This document shows positions 6,474 through 12,669 of a stretch of DNA of 12,669 nucleotides, piece by piece (the first letter of the stretch is position 1; every line of letters starts with the position of its first letter). The stretch is from an uncultured Marinosulfonomonas sp. Its GTDB lineage: Bacteria; Pseudomonadota; Alphaproteobacteria; Rhodobacterales; Rhodobacteraceae. The position numbers were made by a program, and so were the translations under genes. Under the pieces are notes generated by a model that was given only the letters and a program-made list of their open reading frames with translations, had not been told where the DNA came from and made no database searches. The DNA lies in NCBI GenBank assembly GCA_947311455.1, contig CAMZKY010000301.1, forward strand, positions 1 through 12,669, written 5' to 3'.

Positions 6474-7138
6474 TCTTTATCTTCCTTTAGAAACGGCATC
6501 GCCTTTATCAGGTAATCAACGCCAGTCAAAACCGTCAGAGCCGCTGCGATCCAGATCAGCGCAACGCCGCCGTAAAAGCTCCAAACCATACCATGATATT
6601 TCCATGTAATCCCCAGATAATCCTGTTCTGATCCATTCAGAATTGCACCAATAATATTCGGTGTCATACCCTCTGTATTCATCCCGAAATAATGCTCAAA
6701 CAACCCATTGGCAAACAACACCGAAATCGCAACCATTTGTGCCGTAGTCTTCCATTTGGCCAGCTTCGTTACCTTGAGCAACCGCGCATTATCGCCCAAA
6801 AATTCCCGCAGGCCCGAAACGAACACTTCGCGAAACAGGATCAATGTGGCCGGAAACAGGATCAAGGACACGGTTGACGAAAAGCCGATCAAAACCGCCA
6901 GCGCAATCACCACCATCGCCTTATCCGCAATCGGATCAAGCATGGCGCCAAATTTGCTTTCCTGATTCCATGCCCGCGCCAGATAGCCATCGACAAAATC
7001 GGTAAGTGAGGCAAGGATAAACAGCCCCAAGGCAAACCAATCGGCAAACGGGCGGTTAAAATACAAAAACATCACCGCCAACATAGGGGCGGCAAACAAA
7101 CGGAGCACCGTCAGGATATTAGGAAGATTCCAATTCAT
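6470..7138 (-). CDS. pgsA: CDP-diacylglycerol-glycerol-3-phosphate 3-phosphatidyltransferase
   Basis: PgsA makes phosphatidylglycerophosphate from CDP-diacylglycerol and glycerol 3-phosphate in the inner membrane, the committed step to phosphatidylglycerol and cardiolipin. The CDP-alcohol phosphotransferase motif D-x2-DG-x2-AR-x8-G-x3-D-x3-D is complete: Asp47, Asp50, Gly51, Ala54, Arg55, Gly64, Asp68, Asp72. The N-terminus MNWNLPNILTVLRLFAAP is typical. Hydrophobic segments lie at about 8-27, 34-46, 74-100 and near the C-terminus. At 222 residues it is somewhat longer than E. coli PgsA (182); a loop near 150-180 (EGMTPNIIGAILNGSEQDY) accounts for most of this. It starts 17 bases after uvrC, a pairing also found in many other proteobacteria. 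Confidence 0.95.
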   Translation of the reverse strand: MNWNLPNILTVLRLFAAPMLAVMFLYFNRPFADWFALGLFILASLTDFVDGYLARAWNQESKFGAMLDPIADKAMVVIALAVLIGFSSTVSLILFPATLILFREVFVSGLREFLGDNARLLKVTKLAKWKTTAQMVAISVLFANGLFEHYFGMNTEGMTPNIIGAILNGSEQDYLGITWKYHGMVWSFYGGVALIWIAAALTVLTGVDYLIKAMPFLKEDKE

Positions 7139-7155
7139 ACGCTTTCTTTACCCTG

Positions 7156-9036
7156 TCAGCCCTTATCATGAAAGACGTCATATAGGGTTTGCGCCAAACT
7201 GCCCGATATTCCGTCAACTTTCTTTAAATCTTCAAGCCCCGCACGGGTCACAGCCTTGGCACTGCCAAAATACGCCAGCAACGCCCGTTTACGCGCCGCG
7301 CCAACACCGGGAACCCCATCCAAAGGCGTAGCGCCTATGGCTTTTGAACGTTTGGCACGGTGGGTGCCAATAGCAAAGCGATGCACTTCGTCGCGCATAC
7401 GCTGGATGAAATACAAAACCGGATCATTATGGCGTAAGGCCATGGGGCGTTTGCCGATGCGGTGAAATTCTTCCTTCCCCGCATCACGATCTTCGCCTTT
7501 GGCAACGCCGACCATGGGAATATCTTCGACTCCGTATTCCCGCATGATTTGGGCCACCACACTTACCTGCCCCGCCCCGCCGTCAATCAGCAACAGGTCG
7601 GGCCAGTTTTCGCCTTTGCGATCAGGGTCTTCTTTGATCAGGCGCTGAAAACGCCTTCCCAGCACCTCTTTCATCATGCCAAAATCATCACCCGGGGTGA
7701 TGGATTTATCCTTGATGTTAAATTTGCGATACTGGCTTTTCATAAACCCGTCCGGCCCAGCAACCACCATCGCCCCAACCGCATGCGCGCCCGAAATATG
7801 CGAGTTATCATATACTTCGATCCGGTTCGGCGGCGCATCCAGATCAAACGCCTCGGCCACACCTTTCAGCAATTTCGCCTGCGTCGCGGTTTCGGCCATG
7901 CGCCGGGCAAGGCTTTCGCGAGCATTGCGCGCCGCCCCTTCCACCAGCTCGGCCTTTTCGCCGCGCTGTGGCACTAAAATCTCAACTTTGCGCCCCGCCT
8001 TCTGCGTCAAGGCCTCTTGCATCAAATCCTGATTTTCCAAGGGATGCGACAGGATCAGCAATTTGGGCGGATGTTTATTGTCGTAAAACTGCCCAACGAA
8101 AGCCTCCAGCACTTCCATTTCATCGGCGCCGGCGCCTGTGCGCGGATAGAAATCCTTGTTGCCCCAATTTTGATTGGCGCGGATGAAAAATACCTGCACA
8201 CAGGCCTGCCCCTTTTCCATATGCAGGGCGATAATGTCAGCCTCGGCCACGCTGCGCGGGTTGATGCCTTGCACCTGCTGCACTTGGGTTAAGGCGGTGA
8301 TCCGATCCCGCAACCCCGCCGCGCGTTCATATTCCATATTATCCGATGCCACCTGCATCTGGTCGGCCAGTTCCTTTTGCACCGCGGTTGATTTGCCTTC
8401 CAGAAACTGCTCCGCATCGCGCACCAAATCCGCATAATCGGCTTCCGAAATATGCCCTACACACGGCCCCGCACAGCGTTTGATTTGGTATTGCAAACAA
8501 GGACGCGTGCGGTTGGCAAAATTCTGGTCTGAACAATCCCGCAGCAAAAACACCTTTTGCAACTGGTTCAGCGTGCGGTTCACCGCGCTGGCACTGGCAA
8601 AGGGGCCAAAATAGCTGCCTTTTTCACCCTTGCGCCCACGATGCTTTTTGATTTGGGCAAATTGGTGGGTTTTGGCCAGCAAAATACTGGGAAAGCTTTT
8701 GTCATCGCGCAGCAGCACATTAAAATAAGGCTTTAGCTGTTTGATCAGGTTTTGCTCCAGCAGCAAGGCCTCGGTTTCCGTTTTGGTGGTCAGAAACATC
8801 ATCGAATGGGTCAGGCTAATCATTCGCAAGATACGGTTGGTGTGGCCGTTTGGATTGGCGTAGTTCGATACGCGTTTACGCAAATGCCGCGCCTTGCCCA
8901 CGTATAAAACCTGCCCGTCAACGCCCAGCATCCGGTAAACCCCCGGGCTGCCGTCAATCAGCTTTAGATAAGAGCGGATCAATTCATGCCCTATTAAAGG
9001 CTGCTTTTCCGTTTCTTTGGCTTGATCTGTGCTCAT
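7156..9036 (-). CDS. uvrC: UvrABC excision nuclease subunit C
   Basis: UvrC makes the 3' and 5' incisions around bulky DNA lesions after UvrA/UvrB. The 626-residue protein has all its domains. GIY-YIG nuclease (about 30-110): GVY at 32-34, YVGKAR at 45-50 and Glu94 in LLLEQNLIK. A Cys set Cys166-x11-Cys178-x7-Cys186-x3-Cys190 has the same spacing as the 4Fe-4S ligands of E. coli UvrC. A UVR helix hairpin lies near 215-250. The C-terminal RNase H-like nuclease carries IEVYDNSHISG (about 404-414), LLLIDGGAGQ and DEVHRFAI. Helix-hairpin-helix DNA binding (LDGVPGVGAARKRALL and LKKVDGISGSLA) ends the protein. The start ATG 9036 has AGGA (9043-9046) at good spacing. It heads the uvrC-pgsA-moaD-moaE operon. 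I see no alphaproteobacterial LexA box (GTTC-N7-GTTC) upstream. Confidence 0.97.
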   Translation of the reverse strand: MSTDQAKETEKQPLIGHELIRSYLKLIDGSPGVYRMLGVDGQVLYVGKARHLRKRVSNYANPNGHTNRILRMISLTHSMMFLTTKTETEALLLEQNLIKQLKPYFNVLLRDDKSFPSILLAKTHQFAQIKKHRGRKGEKGSYFGPFASASAVNRTLNQLQKVFLLRDCSDQNFANRTRPCLQYQIKRCAGPCVGHISEADYADLVRDAEQFLEGKSTAVQKELADQMQVASDNMEYERAAGLRDRITALTQVQQVQGINPRSVAEADIIALHMEKGQACVQVFFIRANQNWGNKDFYPRTGAGADEMEVLEAFVGQFYDNKHPPKLLILSHPLENQDLMQEALTQKAGRKVEILVPQRGEKAELVEGAARNARESLARRMAETATQAKLLKGVAEAFDLDAPPNRIEVYDNSHISGAHAVGAMVVAGPDGFMKSQYRKFNIKDKSITPGDDFGMMKEVLGRRFQRLIKEDPDRKGENWPDLLLIDGGAGQVSVVAQIMREYGVEDIPMVGVAKGEDRDAGKEEFHRIGKRPMALRHNDPVLYFIQRMRDEVHRFAIGTHRAKRSKAIGATPLDGVPGVGAARKRALLAYFGSAKAVTRAGLEDLKKVDGISGSLAQTLYDVFHDKG

Positions 9037-9112
9037 TCAAAATCCTAGGCTGATTCTTTGGCGGGTTAAAACTATTTAAAGTATTTTCAAGCGAAAACTT
9101 CTCCACCGTTTC

Positions 9113-9121
9113 TGTGGATAA
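9113..9121 (-). promoter_or_regulatory. Perfect DnaA box
   Basis: TGTGGATAA is the reverse complement of the DnaA box TTATCCACA, nine of nine. Looser relatives occur at 9152-9160 (TTATCCTTT, plus) and 9211-9219 (TTATCAAAG, minus). It lies about 80 bases upstream of uvrC, where DnaA could act on transcription. One perfect box is too little to claim an origin. Confidence 0.4.
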
Positions 9122-9209
9122 GTCTGTTTGTAACTCTGCCTAAGTGGCAAATTATCCTTTGTTTTGGTAGATTTCGCCTAAATGCCCAATTTTTAGGCAA
9201 TTTTGCAAG

Positions 9210-9239
9210 CCTTTGATAACAAAGGAAATAATAATTTCC
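9210..9239. repeat. Two overlapping perfect hairpins sharing GG
   Basis: CCTTTG-ATAA-CAAAGG and GGAAAT-AATA-ATTTCC overlap by two bases, so the stems are mutually exclusive at their junction. Both have four-base loops. In RNA from either strand they could form alternative structures, and as DNA they could be an operator. No known motif is recognised. Confidence 0.4.
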
Positions 9240-9335
9240 ATGTGTCAAACTATTGATTTCATTAACATAATTGTAACTCATTCGTGAGAATTCGCGCCGA
9301 CGTGCACAACTGTCGCTGATTGACAGATCAGTGCG

Positions 9336-10118
9336 CTATTCGATCCCGATGATATCAGCCGTTTTCCACGCGAGGCTTTGCCCCCCATCCACACATAATA
9401 ATTGCCCCGTAACCGCAGGCGAATCCAGAAAATAGCCAAGTGCCGCGGTGATATCAGACGCATTCGCCCCACGCCCCAACGGCACGTTTGCACGTTGATT
9501 GTTAAAATGCGCATCCGATTGGCGGTAGCCCTTTATCGTAGGCCCCGGCCCGATGGCATTCACCCGAATATCTGGGGCCAACGATTGCGCAGCCGTCTGG
9601 GTAAAGGCCCACAATCCCATTTTCGCGATAGTATAGGTCATAAATTCCGGCGTCGGTTTTTTCACCCGCTGATCCAGCATATTCACCACCAGCGCTTGCG
9701 AAAGCGGCTCACCGACCTCATCACGAACGGCTTTGGGCGCTTGCGCGGCAAACTGTTGCGTTAACACAAATGGCGCGCGCAGATTTGATCCGATATGCCG
9801 ATCCCAACTGTCGCGGGTCGCAGTTTCCAGGTTATCATATTCAAAGATCGAGGCATTGTTGACCAAGCAGGTTAACGCCCCATCCAGTGCCTCGGATGCG
9901 CGCGCAATCAGCCCCTGCGCGGCATCCTCATCCAGTAAATCCGCCTGCAACGCCACTGCATTTCGGCCCATGGATTTAATCTGATCCACAACCTGATCCG
10001 CCCCATCGCGCGAACTGGCGTAATGCACTGCCACGTCAAATCCACGCCCCGCCAAATACAGCGCCATCGCGCGGCCTAGCCGAATACCGGCCCCTGTCAC
10101 CAAGGCACGTTTTTCCAT
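9336..10118 (-). CDS. Pteridine-reductase-like short-chain dehydrogenase (SDR)
   Basis: The 260-residue protein is a classical-length SDR using NADPH. Its cofactor motif TGAGIRLG (8-15) has the TGxxxRxG form seen in pteridine reductases rather than TGxxxGxG, and VHYASSR follows (31-37). NNASIF (87-92) is the structural NNAG-type motif. The catalytic Tyr and Lys are Tyr162 and Lys166 (YTIAK). At the place of the usual catalytic Ser stands Asp149 (NMLDQR), 13 residues before the Tyr, as in protozoal pteridine reductase PTR1 (Asp181, Tyr194). This favours a pterin substrate (dihydrobiopterin, dihydrofolate or dihydromonapterin) and a FolM-like role; this is inference from motifs. The frame is open back to 10247, but that would overlap the exchanger gene; ATG 10118, two bases after the exchanger stop, gives the normal SDR start MEKRALVTGAG. 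Confidence 0.88.
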   Translation of the reverse strand: MEKRALVTGAGIRLGRAMALYLAGRGFDVAVHYASSRDGADQVVDQIKSMGRNAVALQADLLDEDAAQGLIARASEALDGALTCLVNNASIFEYDNLETATRDSWDRHIGSNLRAPFVLTQQFAAQAPKAVRDEVGEPLSQALVVNMLDQRVKKPTPEFMTYTIAKMGLWAFTQTAAQSLAPDIRVNAIGPGPTIKGYRQSDAHFNNQRANVPLGRGANASDITAALGYFLDSPAVTGQLLCVDGGQSLAWKTADIIGIE

Positions 10119-10120
10119 AA

Positions 10121-11092
10121 TCACGTCAGCACAACAAAAATATAAGCGGCATACAGCGCTGTTAGCGCAACGCCCCAGATTTTGGTGATGTTCTGTTTGA
10201 AAAACACGAACGGCGCCAGCAACGCCGATGAGCCCAACATCACCCAAACATCAAATCGTTGAATACCTTCTGACACCGGAATATCGCCAAACAGGCTGGC
10301 AATACCGATGATCGCAAGCAGGTTAAACATGTTCGATCCAATCACATTGCCAAGCGCCACATCGGCCTGATTACGGATCGCCGCCATGATCGTTGTGGCC
10401 AATTCGGGCAGTGATGTGCCAACCGCCACCAATGTCAGGCCAATTACCGTTTCGCTGATGCCATAATCCTGTGCGATATGGGTGGCGCCCTCAACCAACA
10501 GATTTGCGCCCAGTGGCAGGCCAATCAGCCCAAGCAGCATAAAGCCGATGATTTGCCACCACGGCATATCTGGGTCAGCGCCTTCTAGATCTTCTAAATC
10601 ATCCGTTTCTTCGGCTTCGGCATCGGCAATTTTGCAAACACGGCGATGACGCCGCGCCTCAAGAAATGAATCCGATAAAACAAACCCAAGCGCTGCCAAC
10701 AGCACCAAACCATGCACCCATGTTAGCGGGCCAAGGAAACACATGGCCGCAAACAGGATGCTGGCAAACATCATAAACAAATAGCTTTTGCGCGTGTCGC
10801 ATTCGGATGTATAAAATACGGCCACCATCGCCGGCAGGCCCAAAACCAACAACACATTTGCGGTGTTTGATCCCACCACGTTCCCCATGGCCAGCCCGGG
10901 AGAGCCGTCAAAAATCGCTTGGATTGCAATCAACAATTCGGGGGCCGATGTGCCAAAAGCCACAATCGTCAGGCTAACGATCAACGCAGGCACGCCCAAC
11001 CGTAAGCTTAGGTTCACCGCGCCTTTTACAAGGGAATCGCCCGCCAACAACAAAATCACAAGGCCAAGCCCTGAATATACCCAATCCATCAT
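10121..11092 (-). CDS. Na+/Ca2+ exchanger of the CaCA family (YrbG-like)
   Basis: The 323-residue inner-membrane antiporter should export Ca2+ in exchange for Na+ (or H+). It shows the two inverted alpha repeats of the family: FGTSAPELLIAIQ with GNVVGSNTANVL (46-81), and VGTSLPELATTIM with GNVIGSNMFNLL (224-259). Glu52 and Glu230 are the key acidic ion-binding residues of the two GTSxPE units. About ten hydrophobic segments are visible. A hydrophilic loop at about 145-175 begins basic (EARRHRR) and becomes strongly acidic (EAEETDDLEDLEG), and separates the two halves. The start overlaps the stop of the small zinc-ribbon gene by an ATGA. A second ATG directly follows (11089). Its stop is two bases before the SDR gene, so it sits in a four-gene operon. 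Confidence 0.94.
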   Translation of the reverse strand: MMDWVYSGLGLVILLLAGDSLVKGAVNLSLRLGVPALIVSLTIVAFGTSAPELLIAIQAIFDGSPGLAMGNVVGSNTANVLLVLGLPAMVAVFYTSECDTRKSYLFMMFASILFAAMCFLGPLTWVHGLVLLAALGFVLSDSFLEARRHRRVCKIADAEAEETDDLEDLEGADPDMPWWQIIGFMLLGLIGLPLGANLLVEGATHIAQDYGISETVIGLTLVAVGTSLPELATTIMAAIRNQADVALGNVIGSNMFNLLAIIGIASLFGDIPVSEGIQRFDVWVMLGSSALLAPFVFFKQNITKIWGVALTALYAAYIFVVLT

Positions 11093-11259
11093 TTACGTTT
11101 TTTCCCGTGTCCACAACCGCACGGGCCACGCCCGATCCGGTATCGCCCACATTTGGGGCATTTCCTGTTCTCGACGTGCTTTTGCCCGGGATAGCGCAAG
11201 CGACCAAACATCGCCAATACCAACATCCCGATCAGAAAGAACGTAACCACCTTGATCAT
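11089..11259 (-). CDS. Small membrane protein with a C-terminal zinc-ribbon (56 residues)
   Basis: The protein begins MIKVVTFFLIGMLVLAMFG, a single membrane helix, then RLRYPGQKH. A Cys-rich end follows: CPKC (34-37) and CGC (47-49), with His51 near, and a basic tail GKKRK. This looks like a rubredoxin- or zinc-ribbon-like knuckle on the cytoplasmic side of a membrane anchor. It is three bases downstream of the peptidase stop (11263), and its TGA overlaps the exchanger ATG in an ATGA, so it is surely translated in the operon. Gene-like spacing on both sides and the paired cysteines make a real gene likely. I do not recognise a named family. A role in membrane proteostasis with the peptidase, or with the exchanger, is only suggested by context. 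Confidence 0.8.
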   Translation of the reverse strand: MIKVVTFFLIGMLVLAMFGRLRYPGQKHVENRKCPKCGRYRIGRGPCGCGHGKKRK

Positions 11260-11262
11260 AAT

Positions 11263-12060
11263 CTATAGTCCAAATCGCGCGTAGTGCGCACGTTCTTCTA
11301 TGCCATCCAGCGCGTCATTGACAACATTTGCGCCAAACCGTGATAAAAAAGATTTTTTCACCCCGTAGCGGGCAAATTTCACTTTATCCCCAAAGCGTTC
11401 TTTCATCACCGGTTCCATGTGGCCAATACCGTCGATCAACCCCACATCAATCGCCGCCTGCCCGATCCAGATTTCGCCGGTGAACAAATCTTGTTCTGTG
11501 TCGAGCTTGCCTGCCCGTCGCGACGTGACTTGCAATTTGAACGATTGATGGATTTGCTCAAGCACCGATTTCAATCGCTTCACATCCGCCGGCTTTTCCG
11601 CCTGAAACGGATCCAGCATGGATTTGGATTTCCCGGCCGTATAGATCCTCCGCTCAACTCCGTGCTGATCCATCAGGCCCTTAAATCCGAACCCTGCGGA
11701 AATCACTCCGATTGATCCCAGAACCGAGCTTTCATCAGCGAAAATTTCATCCGCTGCCGTTGCCAGCCAATAGCCGCCAGAGGCTGCCACATCTTCGACA
11801 AAGGCAAAAACAGGAATGTCCTTTTCTGCCGATAGGCGCCGGATATGCGAGGCAATCAGCGATGATTGCACAGGCGATCCACCCGGGGAATTGATGATCA
11901 GGGCCACGGCCTTTGGTTTGCCTTTTTTGAACGCCTTTTCGATAATCGGACGCATGGACGCATCATTCAACGCGCCGCGCCCGCTTGAGGCAATAACGCC
12001 GGACAAACGGATAACCGCCACAGTGGGATCGGATTTTAAGAACGGAATATATTTTTTCAT
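11263..12060 (-). CDS. sppA: S49 family (SppA-like) serine peptidase
   Basis: From ATG 12060 the protein has 265 residues and begins MKKYIPFLKSDPTVAVIRLSG, as short alphaproteobacterial SppA-like proteins do. The ClpP/crotonase-like fold shows IINSPGGSPVQS (55-66), the nucleophile Ser94 in DVAASGGYWLA and LGSIGVI (114-120). The general-base Lys is Lys146 in AGKSKSMLDPF. The Ser-Lys distance of 52 equals that in Bacillus subtilis SppA. Family members cut signal peptides or other membrane peptides. There is no signal or anchor with this start. The frame is open further upstream to a TTG at 12369, adding 103 mostly hydrophobic residues that would supply two membrane helices; see the separate entry. 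No clear Shine-Dalgarno is seen at 12060 or at ATG 12069. It heads the operon with the zinc-ribbon, exchanger and SDR genes. Confidence 0.88.
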   Translation of the reverse strand: MKKYIPFLKSDPTVAVIRLSGVIASSGRGALNDASMRPIIEKAFKKGKPKAVALIINSPGGSPVQSSLIASHIRRLSAEKDIPVFAFVEDVAASGGYWLATAADEIFADESSVLGSIGVISAGFGFKGLMDQHGVERRIYTAGKSKSMLDPFQAEKPADVKRLKSVLEQIHQSFKLQVTSRRAGKLDTEQDLFTGEIWIGQAAIDVGLIDGIGHMEPVMKERFGDKVKFARYGVKKSFLSRFGANVVNDALDGIEERAHYARFGL

Positions 12061-12369
12061 ATTACGCATGTAAGGGGCGACACTCCGAACAACAAGATGG
12101 CACACCAATTCAAGCGACAGTGTTGCATCCCGACTACCGTTTTGAAACACTAAAGCCGCGCCGCCCCCCAACAACGCCCAAACCGGCGCGCTTATCCCGT
12201 AAAAGTTGATGCCAGATACGGTGATTAAAAACGTCACCAACGCGGCCTCACGCTCCCCAACATCGGCAAAGGCGGCACACAAACTGTTGCCGATCGTGCC
12301 GAGCAAGTCCAAACCCGCCAAAGCGCATATCATCCGCAACACACGGGTTGAATTCGAGGGCGCGTTCAA
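12061..12369 (-). other. In-frame hydrophobic extension upstream of sppA, status unclear
   Basis: The peptidase frame runs without a stop back to TTG 12369 and beyond to a TAA. It encodes a protein-like stretch: RVLRMICALAGLDLLGTIGN, then VTFLITVSGI, SAPVWALLGGGAALVFQNGS and LVVRSVAPYMRN. Two membrane helices are likely (about residues 10-35 and 43-76 of the long form). No start with a good Shine-Dalgarno is visible (TTG 12369; ATG 12333). It could be the true membrane anchor of this SppA, a separate small membrane gene whose start or stop was lost, or a chance open frame. Confidence 0.35.
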
Positions 12370-12569
12370 ATTCGATACGCTTTGTCCATTTGATCCGAAA
12401 CTTGGTTATAAAACCTGCGAAACAAGCGCTTTTTCCACGCCCGAACCGAGGGGGTTTGCCCTTTGGCTGGACCGAAATTTTGCCACGATTTTGAATCCAG
12501 GATTCCGGAATAGTAGATTCGTTATAGGTGTATAATCTAAGGTTAATTCAAAGCTCGAAAAAGAAGAAA
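12370..12569. other. Spacer between the DUF2779-like gene and the sppA operon
   Basis: About 200 bases without a supported gene. They hold a 13-base perfect palindrome GAATCC-A-GGATTC (12493-12505). An inverted pair TAGATT/AATCTA (about 12513-12538) lies downstream of the minus-strand gene stop at 12570 and could form a weak terminator. The sppA operon promoter should lie here, but I find no convincing -35/-10 pair. Confidence 0.4.
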
Positions 12570-12669
12570 TTAGTTGGCCAGCGCGTTGATTTTCTGTGCC
12601 TCTTCTAACAAACGCACCATGGCACAGGTATCAAGATTGCAATACTTCAACAGATCATCGCACAATGTA
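12570..12669 (-). CDS. C-terminal end of a gene resembling DUF2779-type proteins (partial)
   Basis: The last 32 codons of a minus-strand gene enter the window and end at TAA 12570-12572. They read DDLLKYCNLDTCAMVRLLEE, then AQKINALAN. The YCxLDTxAMVxLxE pattern is what I remember from the end of DUF2779-domain proteins, which have an RNase H/DnaQ-like exonuclease fold where the Asp would be a late active-site residue. The fragment is short, so the family call is tentative; that it is a real gene end is more certain. Confidence 0.5.
   Translation of the reverse strand, partial: TLCDDLLKYCNLDTCAMVRLLEEAQKINALAN

Larger units (their letters stand above)
9037..9335. other. AT-rich spacer upstream of uvrC with hairpins and a DnaA box
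   Basis: No gene is visible in these 299 bases, which are clearly richer in A+T than the flanks. They should hold the uvrC promoter and the 3' end of the SDR operon transcript. Inverted repeats found: TGCC/GGCA (9137-9149), GCCTAAA/TTTAGGC (9176-9198), CCTTTG-ATAA-CAAAGG (9210-9225), GGAAAT-AATA-ATTTCC (9224-9239, overlapping the previous one) and CTGAT/ATCAG (9316-9331). The last lies just after the SDR stop and may help end that transcript. TTGACA (minus, near 9243-9248) could be a -35 box, but I find no -10 box at the right distance. Confidence 0.55.

Noticed and set aside
5924..6490. Long plus-strand open frame opposite moaE and moaD
   Set aside because: It is rich in His, Arg and Pro, has no family-like motif, and is antisense to two certain genes.
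9037..9335. Chromosome replication origin
   Set aside because: Only one perfect DnaA box and no origin-associated genes (hemE, parAB, dnaA, gidA) in the window.
9037..9335. LexA (SOS) box upstream of uvrC
   Set aside because: No GTTC-N7-GTTC or GAAC-N7-GAAC arrangement was found.
10119..10247. 43-residue N-terminal extension of the SDR gene
   Set aside because: It lies entirely within the exchanger gene, and the SDR fold begins at MEKRALVTGAG (ATG 10118).
1..12669. tRNA genes, rRNA, CRISPR arrays, insertion sequences or phage genes
   Set aside because: No tRNA-like cloverleaf, regularly spaced repeats, transposase motifs or terminal repeat pairs were seen on reading both strands.

Overview
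The window looks like a chromosomal segment from a Rhodobacterales (Roseobacter-group) alphaproteobacterium. This rests on gene order (coxB-ctaB, uvrC-pgsA-moaD-moaE), on protein style and on a moderate base composition. That is inference from family knowledge; no search was run. I see no rRNA, tRNA, CRISPR array, transposase or phage gene.

Region 1 (1-1399, minus) holds the aa3-type oxidase genes coxB (subunit II) and the 5' part of ctaB (haem O synthase). ctaB is broken by two frame breaks and coxB by one near its 3' end. Both have further odd residues or codons, so this end is either poor sequence or a decaying locus.

Region 2 (1400-4063, plus) is the most interesting part. A YjjI-family glycyl radical enzyme overlaps the gene for its YjjW-family radical-SAM activase by 29 bases. 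The 290-base spacer shared with coxB carries an FNR-type palindrome and a second, weaker one. This suggests an oxygen-controlled divergent promoter between an oxygen-sensitive radical enzyme of unknown substrate and an oxygen-consuming oxidase.

Region 3 (4087-5711) has a D-2-hydroxyacid dehydrogenase (minus) in which the usual catalytic Glu appears replaced by Gly. Divergent from it is a secreted protein with two SH3-like domains (plus).

Region 4 (5780-9036, minus) is a tight operon: uvrC (excision nuclease), pgsA (phosphatidylglycerophosphate synthase), moaD and moaE (molybdopterin synthase). A 299-base AT-rich spacer with several hairpins and one perfect DnaA box lies upstream of uvrC.

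Region 5 (9336-12060, minus) is a second tight operon: an S49 (SppA-like) peptidase, a 56-residue membrane/zinc-ribbon protein, a CaCA-type Na+/Ca2+ exchanger and a pteridine-reductase-like SDR. Upstream are about 500 bases with an unexplained in-frame hydrophobic extension of the peptidase ORF. The window ends with the C-terminal 32 codons of a gene resembling DUF2779-type proteins.
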